A stretch of 28,660 bases of DNA from a virus: positions 1-28,660 of IMG/VR virus record IMGVR_UViG_3300011269_000012. One strand, written 5' to 3'. Both the position numbers and the translations under genes were made by a program. The notes beneath the pieces are model-generated. The model worked only from the letters and a program-made list of their open reading frames with translations. It had not been told where the DNA came from and did no database searches. Below, in pieces: positions 6,791 through 12,731 of this stretch (position 1 is the first letter of the stretch; each line of letters begins with the position of its first letter).

Positions 6791-7017
6791 GCGATGTCAG
6801 CCGCATGACGTTGGCGGAAATTCAGGCTGAGCTACGCTCGTACAGGCCGCAGTTGGCTGAGGAATTGGTATTGACATCTGAACACATGGACCGGCGCGCG
6901 CTCTTGTGGCGACGGCTTGACGCGCTTGTGCGATCGGGCGCTTTGCGGTATTCTTGGCGGCGCTCAACTCCCCGCCCGTGGACCACGGGCAAGCAAGAGC
7001 AAAGGAGCACACCATGA
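6787..7017 (+). CDS. Small unknown protein, 76 aa
   Basis: ATG 6787 overlaps the upstream stop (ATGA), and the stop at 7017 overlaps the ATG of the next micro-gene (ATGA again). The protein starts MSDVSRMTLAEIQAELRSYR and contains a helical segment rich in Leu, Arg and Glu up to about residue 60, then a basic Ser/Arg/Pro/Thr tail. No family is recognised. Coupling at both ends supports translation. Confidence 0.55.
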   Translation: MSDVSRMTLAEIQAELRSYRPQLAEELVLTSEHMDRRALLWRRLDALVRSGALRYSWRRSTPRPWTTGKQEQRSTP

Positions 7018-7079
7018 ATTCCGAGGTCATCGTTCACAACCGGCGCGGCAAGCGCCACAAGCGGCGCGGTCGCCGGTAG
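7014..7079 (+). CDS. Micro-ORF for a 21-residue Arg/Lys-rich peptide
   Basis: ATG 7014 has an excellent ribosome site (AAAGGAG ending seven bases upstream) and overlaps the previous stop by ATGA. The peptide MNSEVIVHNRRGKRHKRRGR then one Arg and stop is almost half Arg/Lys and His. It sits directly before a terminator. It could be a nucleic-acid-binding peptide or a leader peptide whose translation affects the terminator about 36 bases downstream. Length alone makes it uncertain. Confidence 0.45.
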   Translation: MNSEVIVHNRRGKRHKRRGRR

Positions 7080-7114
7080 TTTATTTTTCAGATACATCGT
7101 CCAGTCGCACGGGG

Positions 7115-7148
7115 CGGCCTCACCTCACGGATGGGGCCGTTTCCTTTT
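7115..7148 (+). terminator. Intrinsic terminator candidate
   Basis: CGGCCTCA (7115-7122) pairs with TGGGGCCG (7132-7139) through eight pairs including one G-U, with a nine-base loop. The stem is followed at once by TTTCCTTTT. Together with the candidate promoter 17 bases downstream, it divides the terminase/portal genes from the capsid genes. Confidence 0.6.
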
Positions 7149-7164
7149 GTGGAACCTGATTGAC

Positions 7165-7193
7165 TTGACGTAAGTTCAACGGAGGCATACCAA
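7165..7193 (+). promoter_or_regulatory. Candidate promoter for the capsid block
   Basis: TTGACG (7165-7170), identical to the -35 at 1253, is followed after 17 bases by TACCAA (7188-7193), a weak -10. It lies just after the intrinsic terminator and before the gene at 7228, where a new transcription unit would make sense. The gene-free stretch 7080-7227 otherwise contains only the terminator and a stray GGAGG at 7181. Confidence 0.35.
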
Positions 7194-7227
7194 TACGCAT
7201 ATCTTTCATGCGGATTTGCTGATTTCC

Positions 7228-7638
7228 ATGGGACTTATGCCCCAGCCCAAGCCCGGTATCGGGCTTCCGAAATCGCCCATAGGAGGCCCTAGCGGCCCCG
7301 GCGGTTCCCCAATGGTATCGCCTGGAACTGGCGCGGGGATGCAGGCGCGGGGAAAGCAGCAAATCGGCAAGGTCATCGACATGCTTATGGAGGTCGGGCC
7401 GGCATTCCCAAATGGGACGCCAGAATTTGGCACCTTGGCCCGCGTTATTTCGATGCTGAACGGCCTTATGAAGAAGTCGACACCGGAGGCCCCTAAGCAG
7501 CCATTGCCCGTCCCAGCGACGCCCCCAGGGGCAGGGCTGGGCGGTCTACCAGGTGGCGCGGGTGGAATGCCGGGTGGCCCGGCAGGCGCTCCACCGCTAG
7601 GTGCCCCGGGTGGAATCGCACCGGGAGGCGAAGCGTGA
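7228..7638 (+). CDS. Pro/Gly-rich unknown head-region protein, about 136 aa
   Basis: The frame is open from 7216 (TTG) with ATG at 7228; neither has a good ribosome site, and the only strong site (GGAGG 7181-7185) is too far upstream, so the start is uncertain. The protein has proline/glycine-rich ends and one folded helical core, GKQQIGKVIDMLMEVGPAFP and LARVISMLNGLMKK. This layout is common in small phage proteins coded between portal and coat, where they are thought to be structural. The C-terminus is almost all Gly, Pro and Ala. The stop overlaps the next start by GTGA. Confidence 0.6.
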   Translation: MGLMPQPKPGIGLPKSPIGGPSGPGGSPMVSPGTGAGMQARGKQQIGKVIDMLMEVGPAFPNGTPEFGTLARVISMLNGLMKKSTPEAPKQPLPVPATPPGAGLGGLPGGAGGMPGGPAGAPPLGAPGGIAPGGEA

Positions 7639-7892
7639 AAACCTACAGCGATCATCCCAATCCAGGGATTGCCCATTCATGGTCAGGCCGACCGTCGTTT
7701 GTGATGAAACACATCGACGGTCCATTGCTTGTCTTTCGTGACGGCCAAATGCATTGGCTCACATTATGGGAGCGGTTCCTCGTGTGGGCTGGACGCCAGA
7801 CGGCCGAAAGTCTTGAGCGCAAACGCCGTCCGAATCTTTTGAAATGGGACGCAGAACAACCGCCGAATCCTGGAGGTTATAATGGCCGGTGA
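7635..7892 (+). CDS. Small unknown protein, 85 aa
   Basis: GTG 7635 overlaps the preceding stop (GTGA). The protein is compact with several aromatic residues: HSWSGRPSFVMKHIDGPLLV, then HWLTLWERFLVWAGRQTAES and a Pro/Asn-rich tail. The LTLWER helix after a short beta section recalls other phage head-region proteins, but I can name no function. Its 3' end overlaps the next gene by 11 bases, and the ribosome site of that gene (GGAGG) lies in its last codons. Confidence 0.62.
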   Translation: MKTYSDHPNPGIAHSWSGRPSFVMKHIDGPLLVFRDGQMHWLTLWERFLVWAGRQTAESLERKRRPNLLKWDAEQPPNPGGYNGR

Positions 7893-8082
7893 ATTTCTGA
7901 AGCCGAAAGGCGTAGACACTGCGGACTTGGATCGCCGCCGCATGGAAGACGGTCAGTTTAGAAACCCGCCAATGTACATGGACTACGGCGGGTTTTCTTC
8001 AGCCTCCAAATCCATGTTCGACAAGAACAAGATGACCCTTGAGAAGGGCGGACCGCAGGCTGTCCGCGGGCGTCCGATCTGA
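7882..8082 (+). CDS. Small unknown protein, 66 aa
   Basis: ATG 7882 has TGGAGG six bases upstream, one of the better ribosome sites in this block. The protein is polar (MAGEFLKPKGVDTADLDRRR, later PPMYMDYGGFSSASKSMFDK) with no membrane segment or cysteine and probably little stable fold. No family is recognised. It ends TGATG, sharing one base with the next start. Confidence 0.6.
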   Translation: MAGEFLKPKGVDTADLDRRRMEDGQFRNPPMYMDYGGFSSASKSMFDKNKMTLEKGGPQAVRGRPI

Positions 8083-8210
8083 TGCACGCGCTTGCGAAGT
8101 GGATCGAAAATTATCGTCTGTACAGACGCTATGGTGCTACCCGCTTCGCGGCGGCGAAAGGCGCATGGAAGTTTGTCAACAAATACCATAGATGGCGACC
8201 GATCCGATGA
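8082..8210 (+). CDS. Small basic aromatic protein, 42 aa
   Basis: ATG 8082 shares one base with the preceding stop (TGATG). The peptide begins MHALAKWIENYRLYRRYGAT and continues RFAAAKGAWKFVNKYHRWRP; it is strongly basic and rich in Trp, Tyr and Phe, and would form an amphipathic cationic helix. That composition suits contact with nucleic acid or membrane. It is too short for family assignment. The stop overlaps the start of the next gene (ATGA at 8207-8210). Confidence 0.5.
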   Translation: MHALAKWIENYRLYRRYGATRFAAAKGAWKFVNKYHRWRPIR

Positions 8211-8440
8211 ACGTCTTCGCATACTTTTACGGCAGTCCGGGCGAGGCCCTCGACAAGGCCGCCAACGCCATTTTCAAAGATCATGGCGGCCGACACGTCG
8301 GCTCGGGAACGATACTCGTTGGTTCGGGCGCTGGGGAGCGTGACGTTCAATACGACGTTCCCGAAGACCGCGTTGAATCCTGTAGGGCGGCACTGAAAAA
8401 GGCTGGTTTCAGACTCGAACCAACACGGGACGCGGCATGA
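8207..8440 (+). CDS. Small unknown protein, 77 aa
   Basis: I chose ATG 8207, which makes an ATGA overlap with the upstream stop; an in-frame ATG at 8192 would add five residues and has no better ribosome site. The sequence NVFAYFYGSPGEALDKAANA, followed by GSGTILVGSGAGERDVQYDV and VESCRAALKKAGFRLEPTRD, suggests a small alpha/beta fold (strand-helix-strand-strand-helix-strand) like a ferredoxin-type fold. Function unknown. It ends ATGA with the next gene. Confidence 0.62.
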   Translation: MNVFAYFYGSPGEALDKAANAIFKDHGGRHVGSGTILVGSGAGERDVQYDVPEDRVESCRAALKKAGFRLEPTRDAA

Positions 8441-8649
8441 CCGACAAACCTATCGCCAAGCCGTCGTCAACGAGCGACAAGCGCATTTTCGAGGCGCACG
8501 CTCAAAAAATCCATTTCGTCAACCCGCCCGGTGCCGAGTACTTCGCGAGTACGCGCTACGGCGAGTTCCGCAACCACATGCACGCGGAACGGCGCAAGGT
8601 TCACGGCATGGAAAAAGAACTGTCGGTCAAAGGGAGGCCGGTGACGTGA
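8437..8649 (+). CDS. Small unknown protein, 70 aa
   Basis: Coupled upstream (ATGA, 8437) and downstream (GTGA, 8646). The protein is hydrophilic and basic, with HFVNPPGAEYFASTRYGEFR in the middle and a His/Arg/Lys-rich helix after it. No known motif. The head operon contains many such single-use small proteins, and this looks like another. Confidence 0.55.
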   Translation: MTDKPIAKPSSTSDKRIFEAHAQKIHFVNPPGAEYFASTRYGEFRNHMHAERRKVHGMEKELSVKGRPVT

Positions 8650-8831
8650 CGCCAAGCCAAAAAGATTGGCTCGAACAACATCCGCGTTATGAGCCGGTGG
8701 GGAAACCGAGGCCGGGCGTGAAATTCTCCGATTGCGGAACGCTCTATACCGATGGCCGGTTCGATTCATTACGGCCGATGAAAGTTGTCCGTTTAGAGCA
8801 AGGTTGCTTTGCTGTAGGGGTGCGCCAATGA
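8646..8831 (+). CDS. Small unknown protein, 61 aa
   Basis: GTG 8646 overlaps the upstream stop (GTGA) and the stop at 8831 overlaps the scaffold start (ATGA). MTPSQKDWLEQHPRYEPVGK is followed by short strands (SDCGTLYTDGRF, MKVVRLEQGCFAVGV) and two cysteines. A small beta protein is likely; the function is unknown. Confidence 0.55.
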   Translation: MTPSQKDWLEQHPRYEPVGKPRPGVKFSDCGTLYTDGRFDSLRPMKVVRLEQGCFAVGVRQ

Positions 8832-9400
8832 CAGGTCCGCAACTCAGCCCGGCCGATATGGACCGGCTTTCCAAGCTGGCGTTCAATCTTTCCCACAACG
8901 AGAAGACCCGGAAGGATTTTGCCGGCCTCGTGAAGCAGGTCGATCCAGGTGCGGCGCGCGCCTTTGGTGACGTTGCCCTCGAAGAAAAATTCGACGCGTT
9001 CACTAAGAAATTCGAGGACGACCGTCTTGCCGAGCGGATGCAGCACGTCGCCCGCGCGCGTGACCAACAAAAGCGCAACGTTATCGCCAAGCGGAAATTG
9101 AACGAAGATCAGGTCAAGGTGATTGATCGGATCATGCAGCATTACGGCTTGCCAGATTGGGAGGCCGGCGCAGACATTTACGCGCAGCGCAATCCGCCTC
9201 CAAATCCTGATTTGAAACCCCCACCGGAACTACAGCACGGTGGCTCGACCTGGGAGTTTCCAACGGTTCCCGGTCAAGACGGAAAGATGCTTGGTTTCAA
9301 GGACTTCAAGGAAAATCTTAACGGCGCGACGCGCAACGCGGCGTTCCAGGTCATTACAGAATTCAAACGCAACCGGCTCCCGGCCGCGTTCCAGAGGTAG
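8828..9400 (+). CDS. Scaffolding protein candidate, 190 aa
   Basis: ATG 8828 is chosen over an earlier in-frame start because it gives an ATGA overlap and the protein sequence becomes sensible from there. The N-terminal two thirds are highly charged and helical (DMDRLSKLAFNLSHNEKTRK; KFDAFTKKFEDDRLAERMQH; RDQQKRNVIAKRKLNEDQVK), followed by a proline-rich linker and a short basic C-terminus (FKRNRLPAAFQR). A charged helical protein with a basic C-terminal hook, encoded just before coat, is what a P22-type scaffold looks like. The assignment rests on position and composition, not on a diagnostic motif. Confidence 0.55.
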   Translation: MTGPQLSPADMDRLSKLAFNLSHNEKTRKDFAGLVKQVDPGAARAFGDVALEEKFDAFTKKFEDDRLAERMQHVARARDQQKRNVIAKRKLNEDQVKVIDRIMQHYGLPDWEAGADIYAQRNPPPNPDLKPPPELQHGGSTWEFPTVPGQDGKMLGFKDFKENLNGATRNAAFQVITEFKRNRLPAAFQR

Positions 9401-9410
9401 GAGGCGTTAA

Positions 9411-10424
9411 GTGCCCCAATTCGGAAGTGGAATCATCCCGTCACAGGGGCCGATTACGCAAGAGCTGACGGCTGTTGTCCGACGTGCTTTCATGCCCCGC
9501 GTCTACGTGCAGATTTGGAAGTCCGCGCCCCTGATTTGCGCGCTCCTATCTGCGGCGCAGGTCGCGAGCGGCGGCCTCTCTCCGATCACCGCGCCCGTGC
9601 AAGGGACGCCGATGGTGGCCGGTCAATGGACCGACTACAGCGGCAGTTTCCAACAGCCAGGTGCGATCCCCGGAATTCAGAATGCCGAGTTTAACCTCAA
9701 GGCGTTCGTCACTCCGATTCCGTTCCTCGGTTTTGAGGGATTGGTGCAGGTCGATTACAGCATTGTTCCGTTGATCGACGCGAGGTTTAACGATGCGACC
9801 AACGTCACCATCGACGCCATGGCAACTGCGTTATTCAATAACGTGGCTAATACTGCGCAGTTGGTCGGACTACCGGGTGCAATTGACGATGGAACTTTCC
9901 TCAATTCCTATGGCGGGATTCCTCGTCTCACAAACCAGTTTTGGAAATCCACGTTTGTCAACAACACCGGCAACGTAATTCCAACGCGAAATCTGATGAT
10001 TCAGTATATCGCCCAGGTTACTAAAACCACGGGCGAAATGCCGACAATAGGGATTATGGGAGCTGGCACTTGGGCGCTTTTGGCCGAAGATTTCACGCCG
10101 CAGGAACGGTACAATATCAACCCGTCCGACAAGTTGGATTCCGCAAATTTCGTCGGACATTCATCGTTCCAGGCGTTGGATATCGCGGGCATTCCGTTCT
10201 ATGCGGATGTCTACTGCCCGGAGGGCACCATTTACTTGATCAACACAAGCTACCTGAATTTGTTCCTGCACGAACGCGCTGCGTTTTCATTCTCCGGTTT
10301 CGAGAGCACCCTTCCGAACAATCAGTTCGGGTGGATTAGCGCAATCCTGTCGTTGCTTGAGGTCGTGAACGTCAAACCGAAATGCCACGGCAAGTTTTCC
10401 GGTCTGCAATTCCTTCCAATTTGA
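9411..10424 (+). CDS. Major capsid (coat) protein, 337 aa
   Basis: GTG 9411 follows AGGAGG, which overlaps the scaffold stop. Length, position after scaffold and the mix of strands with few charged clusters fit an HK97-fold coat subunit of the P22-like branch. The N-terminal arm and E-loop-like part run to about residue 100, and a spine-like helix (FNDATNVTIDAMATALFNNV) lies around 126-145. The A-domain part includes LMIQYIAQVTKTTGEM, GAGTWALLAEDF and ALDIAGIPFYADVYCPEG. The C-terminus is KCHGKFSGLQFLPI. The next gene is a truncated paralogue of residues about 187-278 and 322-337. No maturation protease gene is seen nearby, as in P22. Confidence 0.85.
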   Translation: MPQFGSGIIPSQGPITQELTAVVRRAFMPRVYVQIWKSAPLICALLSAAQVASGGLSPITAPVQGTPMVAGQWTDYSGSFQQPGAIPGIQNAEFNLKAFVTPIPFLGFEGLVQVDYSIVPLIDARFNDATNVTIDAMATALFNNVANTAQLVGLPGAIDDGTFLNSYGGIPRLTNQFWKSTFVNNTGNVIPTRNLMIQYIAQVTKTTGEMPTIGIMGAGTWALLAEDFTPQERYNINPSDKLDSANFVGHSSFQALDIAGIPFYADVYCPEGTIYLINTSYLNLFLHERAAFSFSGFESTLPNNQFGWISAILSLLEVVNVKPKCHGKFSGLQFLPI

Positions 10425-10433
10425 GGTGACGCT

Positions 10434-10826
10434 ATGGCGACGCGTAGAGATTTCATTGTAGGGTCGCTGGCCTCTCTTGCGGCAATTCCAAGTCTGTCCA
10501 CTGCTACCGGAGAGCCGATCAAGCCTACGTGTCATTTGATGATTCGCTATATCGCCAGCGTCACCAAGCAATCCGGTCAAATACCTGAATACGCGGTGAT
10601 GGGTCTTGGTACGTGGGCCATGTTGGCGGAAGATTTTGCGCCGCAGACATTAGCGCCATCTGATGACCGTCTATCCATTACGGCAGACGGTCATCTTGTA
10701 ATCGAGATTGCCGGCATCCCGTTCTGCGCAGTTGCGGAGTGTGAGGAAGGGTGCGTTATCTTGGTGCATCCCGATAACCCCAAGGCTTGCGGAAAATTCA
10801 GCGGCCTCGACTACATAAAAATCTGA
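10434..10826 (+). CDS. Truncated coat-protein paralogue with Tat-like signal, 130 aa
   Basis: Residues 26-130 align with the C-terminal part of the coat protein encoded just upstream. Over residues 35-71 I count 24 identities in 37 (LMIRYIASVTKQSGQIP against LMIQYIAQVTKTTGEMP; GTWAMLAEDF against GTWALLAEDF). The match resumes at IAGIPF, CEEG and CGKFSGL. Coat residues about 279-321 and everything before 187 are absent. In their place is a 25-residue N-terminus, MATRRDFIVGSLASLAAIPS, which fits a twin-arginine signal (TRRDF, then a mild hydrophobic core, then STATG). It has five cysteines, four of them not in the coat protein. The stop/ribosome-site context TGAGGT is the same as after the coat gene, suggesting tandem duplication. 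GAGGTGA precedes the ATG. Confidence 0.85.
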   Translation: MATRRDFIVGSLASLAAIPSLSTATGEPIKPTCHLMIRYIASVTKQSGQIPEYAVMGLGTWAMLAEDFAPQTLAPSDDRLSITADGHLVIEIAGIPFCAVAECEEGCVILVHPDNPKACGKFSGLDYIKI

Positions 10827-10837
10827 GGTAACTCGCC

Positions 10838-12025
10838 ATGGCGCAGATGAGAGGCTTTTTTCCGCTTCCGTTCAGTGGCCCGCAAATCAGCGGCACGCCA
10901 ACCGAAGTGATGTTGATCCCAGGCGGGATTTACTACCCGCCAGCCGGGGAATATGTGGTTACCACGGGATCGCAGACCGTTATTCAATGGTGGGATCCGT
11001 CCAACGCTATTTGGAGAAATTACGCCGGGCCAAACACATTCGAGCAAATTTCAACAGACGGTGCGAACTACCGTCTTGTGAACATGTCGGGTTGCGTCGC
11101 TGGCGCGCTGATCACGAATGCCGGCTCCGGTGGCGTGAACGGCATTGGCCCGAATCAAACCGGGTCGTCGGTCACCTTCGCGGCCCCCGGCGCTGGTGGT
11201 GTCACAGCGACCGCGCAGGGCTACGTGGTGGTCGGTGGTACAGTGCCCGCCCCTACGGTCACGCAGGGCGGTTCTGGCTTCCTGGTTCCTCCTACGATTG
11301 CCTGCGACCCGCCGCCTCCCGGTGGCGTGCAGGCGACATTCATCGCGACCATATCCGCGGCCGGCGTGATCACGGGCGTGACGCAGGTCAACCCCGGTGC
11401 GGGTTACACGTCGATCCCGCAGTTTTATATCATCCCGACGTACCAATTCTATCCGGGTGCAATCCGGTTCCCTGGCGACACACCGCAGACGATCCCAGCC
11501 CCCGGCCTCATCAATCCGGCAAACGCTTGGCAGGGATCTCCGTTCCAGGCCAACCTCATTTCCGGTACGGCCGGCGCGCTACTGACGGGTGTCGCACTTA
11601 CCGGCTCCGGCACGCTCACCGCAATTGTGATGACGTATTTTGGCAACGGCTACACGGGCGCGACAGTTCCGGCGATTTCGTTCGGTGGAACCTCTCTTGG
11701 TGCGGCGGCAGCTACGGCCATCATGTCGATGTGCCTCAACACCACCACGGTCACGACAAGCGCGGGCGCTGGATTTGTCGTTGGTACGGTCGCCGAAACC
11801 GACGTTGCTTTGGTGGCATCGGTGAACAACAACAACACGTTTTTCCCGCGCCCAGCCCGTGGCATCATGACATCAACGGCCGGCGCGTTTACCGCACAAG
11901 ACCCTGGGTTTGGTTTCCAGAAAGCGGCGCTCAGCGAAGTTGGTGGCACCACGGCGGCGGCGATCACAACATCGCAGATTGGCGGCATTAACGACGTGTC
12001 CGTCCTCCAGCCGATGGTGCAGTAA
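10838..12025 (+). CDS. Glycine-rich beta protein: head fibre or decoration candidate, 395 aa
   Basis: ATG 10838 has GAGGT upstream in the same context as the two preceding genes. Residues 1-85 look like a distinct N-terminal domain (MLIPGGIYYPPAGEYVVTTG, WWDPSNAIWRNYAG). The middle holds repeats of a beta module with G[ASN]G[YF] turns: GGSGFLVPPTI (144-154), GAGYTSIPQF (187-196) and GNGYTGATVPAISFGG (269-284), plus FAAPGAGGVTATAQ (114-127). The end is Thr/Ala/Gly-rich. Its place after coat suggests a capsid-surface or head-fibre protein; a tail role is not excluded. Related modules occur in the adaptor (12732) and the tail-hub protein (14115). Confidence 0.65.
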   Translation: MAQMRGFFPLPFSGPQISGTPTEVMLIPGGIYYPPAGEYVVTTGSQTVIQWWDPSNAIWRNYAGPNTFEQISTDGANYRLVNMSGCVAGALITNAGSGGVNGIGPNQTGSSVTFAAPGAGGVTATAQGYVVVGGTVPAPTVTQGGSGFLVPPTIACDPPPPGGVQATFIATISAAGVITGVTQVNPGAGYTSIPQFYIIPTYQFYPGAIRFPGDTPQTIPAPGLINPANAWQGSPFQANLISGTAGALLTGVALTGSGTLTAIVMTYFGNGYTGATVPAISFGGTSLGAAAATAIMSMCLNTTTVTTSAGAGFVVGTVAETDVALVASVNNNNTFFPRPARGIMTSTAGAFTAQDPGFGFQKAALSEVGGTTAAAITTSQIGGINDVSVLQPMVQ

Positions 12026-12514
12026 ATGACGGAACCGGAAGCCGACCGGCCTTCGCCGGCCGTGATGATGGTTGAGGTGATCAACCACAACGAATTTCTG
12101 ATCAACGATATGTTTAACGGCGTCCCCATCCGGTTCCCCCCGGAGGTCCGCGTTGATGTGACCGCGGAACAGGCCACGCACTGTTTCGGCTACCCCGGCG
12201 AGCTCCAGGACCGCGCGTTGCACATGGCAAAGCGCTACGGGTGGAGCGGGAGAGATTATTTGAAGCCCGAAGGGCTGGGAGACGGCCCGCCTCGATATGA
12301 AGTCCTTGCCTCGAAAATCGAGTTGCGGCCTATCTTCTATGACCTCGTGCGTCGCAATCCGAACGACCCGATTCCGGTCGATCTTGGCAACGAGGAAGAT
12401 GACCGGCCGAATCCGCCTCCCGAGGGCGATCCAACGACGAAGGTTGGCCGGCGCAAACGGGCAAAGCCGCGGACCGACCGGCAGCGCGTTGACCGCGGCA
12501 CCGCGGTGCGATGA
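12026..12514 (+). CDS. Unknown head-region protein, 162 aa
   Basis: Its ATG follows directly on the TAA of the preceding gene and in the same frame; only a weak GGTGCAG precedes it. The first 110 residues look folded (MVEVINHNEFLINDMFNGVP; ALHMAKRYGWSGRDYLKPEG; LRPIFYDLVRRNPNDPIPVD). The last 50 are polar and basic (RRKRAKPRTDRQRVDRG), which suggests contact with DNA. No family is recognised. Its position between capsid and connector genes suggests a minor head or completion role. Confidence 0.6.
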   Translation: MTEPEADRPSPAVMMVEVINHNEFLINDMFNGVPIRFPPEVRVDVTAEQATHCFGYPGELQDRALHMAKRYGWSGRDYLKPEGLGDGPPRYEVLASKIELRPIFYDLVRRNPNDPIPVDLGNEEDDRPNPPPEGDPTTKVGRRKRAKPRTDRQRVDRGTAVR

Positions 12515-12609
12515 ATTTCCCACGGCGATAGCCAACGGGAAATAGGGCGAGGGCGTCAGTACGGCTAAGGCCGCGGCCCTTCCCCACCTCCACAACATCA
12601 CCTAGAATG

Positions 12610-12709
12610 CAGATGAGCCCGCCGCTGTTAACGACGGGCTCTCCATCTGAAAACCCCGCTTGCGCGGGCTCTAACTCTGGCCGAGGTAGCGCTTCTTTTA
12701 TAGAGCGCT
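12610..12709 (+). promoter_or_regulatory. Structured leader with alternative hairpins before the adaptor gene
   Basis: The 217-base gap 12515-12731 contains three compact hairpins. The first pairs CAGATG (12610-12615) plus AGCCCG with CGGGCT plus CATCTG (12644-12649). The second pairs CCCGC (12655-12659) with GCGGG (12664-12668) across TTGC. The third pairs AGCGCT (12688-12693) with AGCGCT (12704-12709). In addition, GAGCCCGC (12615-12622) is complementary to GCGGGCTC (12664-12671), a pairing that would break the first two. No long T run follows. The stretch 12515-12609 shows nothing I can name. Confidence 0.45.
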
Positions 12710-12731
12710 TTCCCAGAGAAGGGAAGAGGCT

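Noticed and set aside
8467-9142. Leftward ORFs of 207 and 132 codons opposite the scaffold region
   Set aside because: They lie antisense to three coupled genes and have Arg/Ser/Cys-rich shadow composition.
10987-11991. 334-codon rightward ORF in a second frame of the 10838 gene
   Set aside because: Arg/His/Trp/Cys-rich composition typical of an out-of-frame read of a GC-rich gene; no ribosome site; the other frame has the module repeats and good coupling context.
11873-12601. 242-codon leftward ORF opposite the 10838/12026 genes
   Set aside because: Antisense to two well-supported genes, no ribosome site or family signature, composition of a shadow frame.
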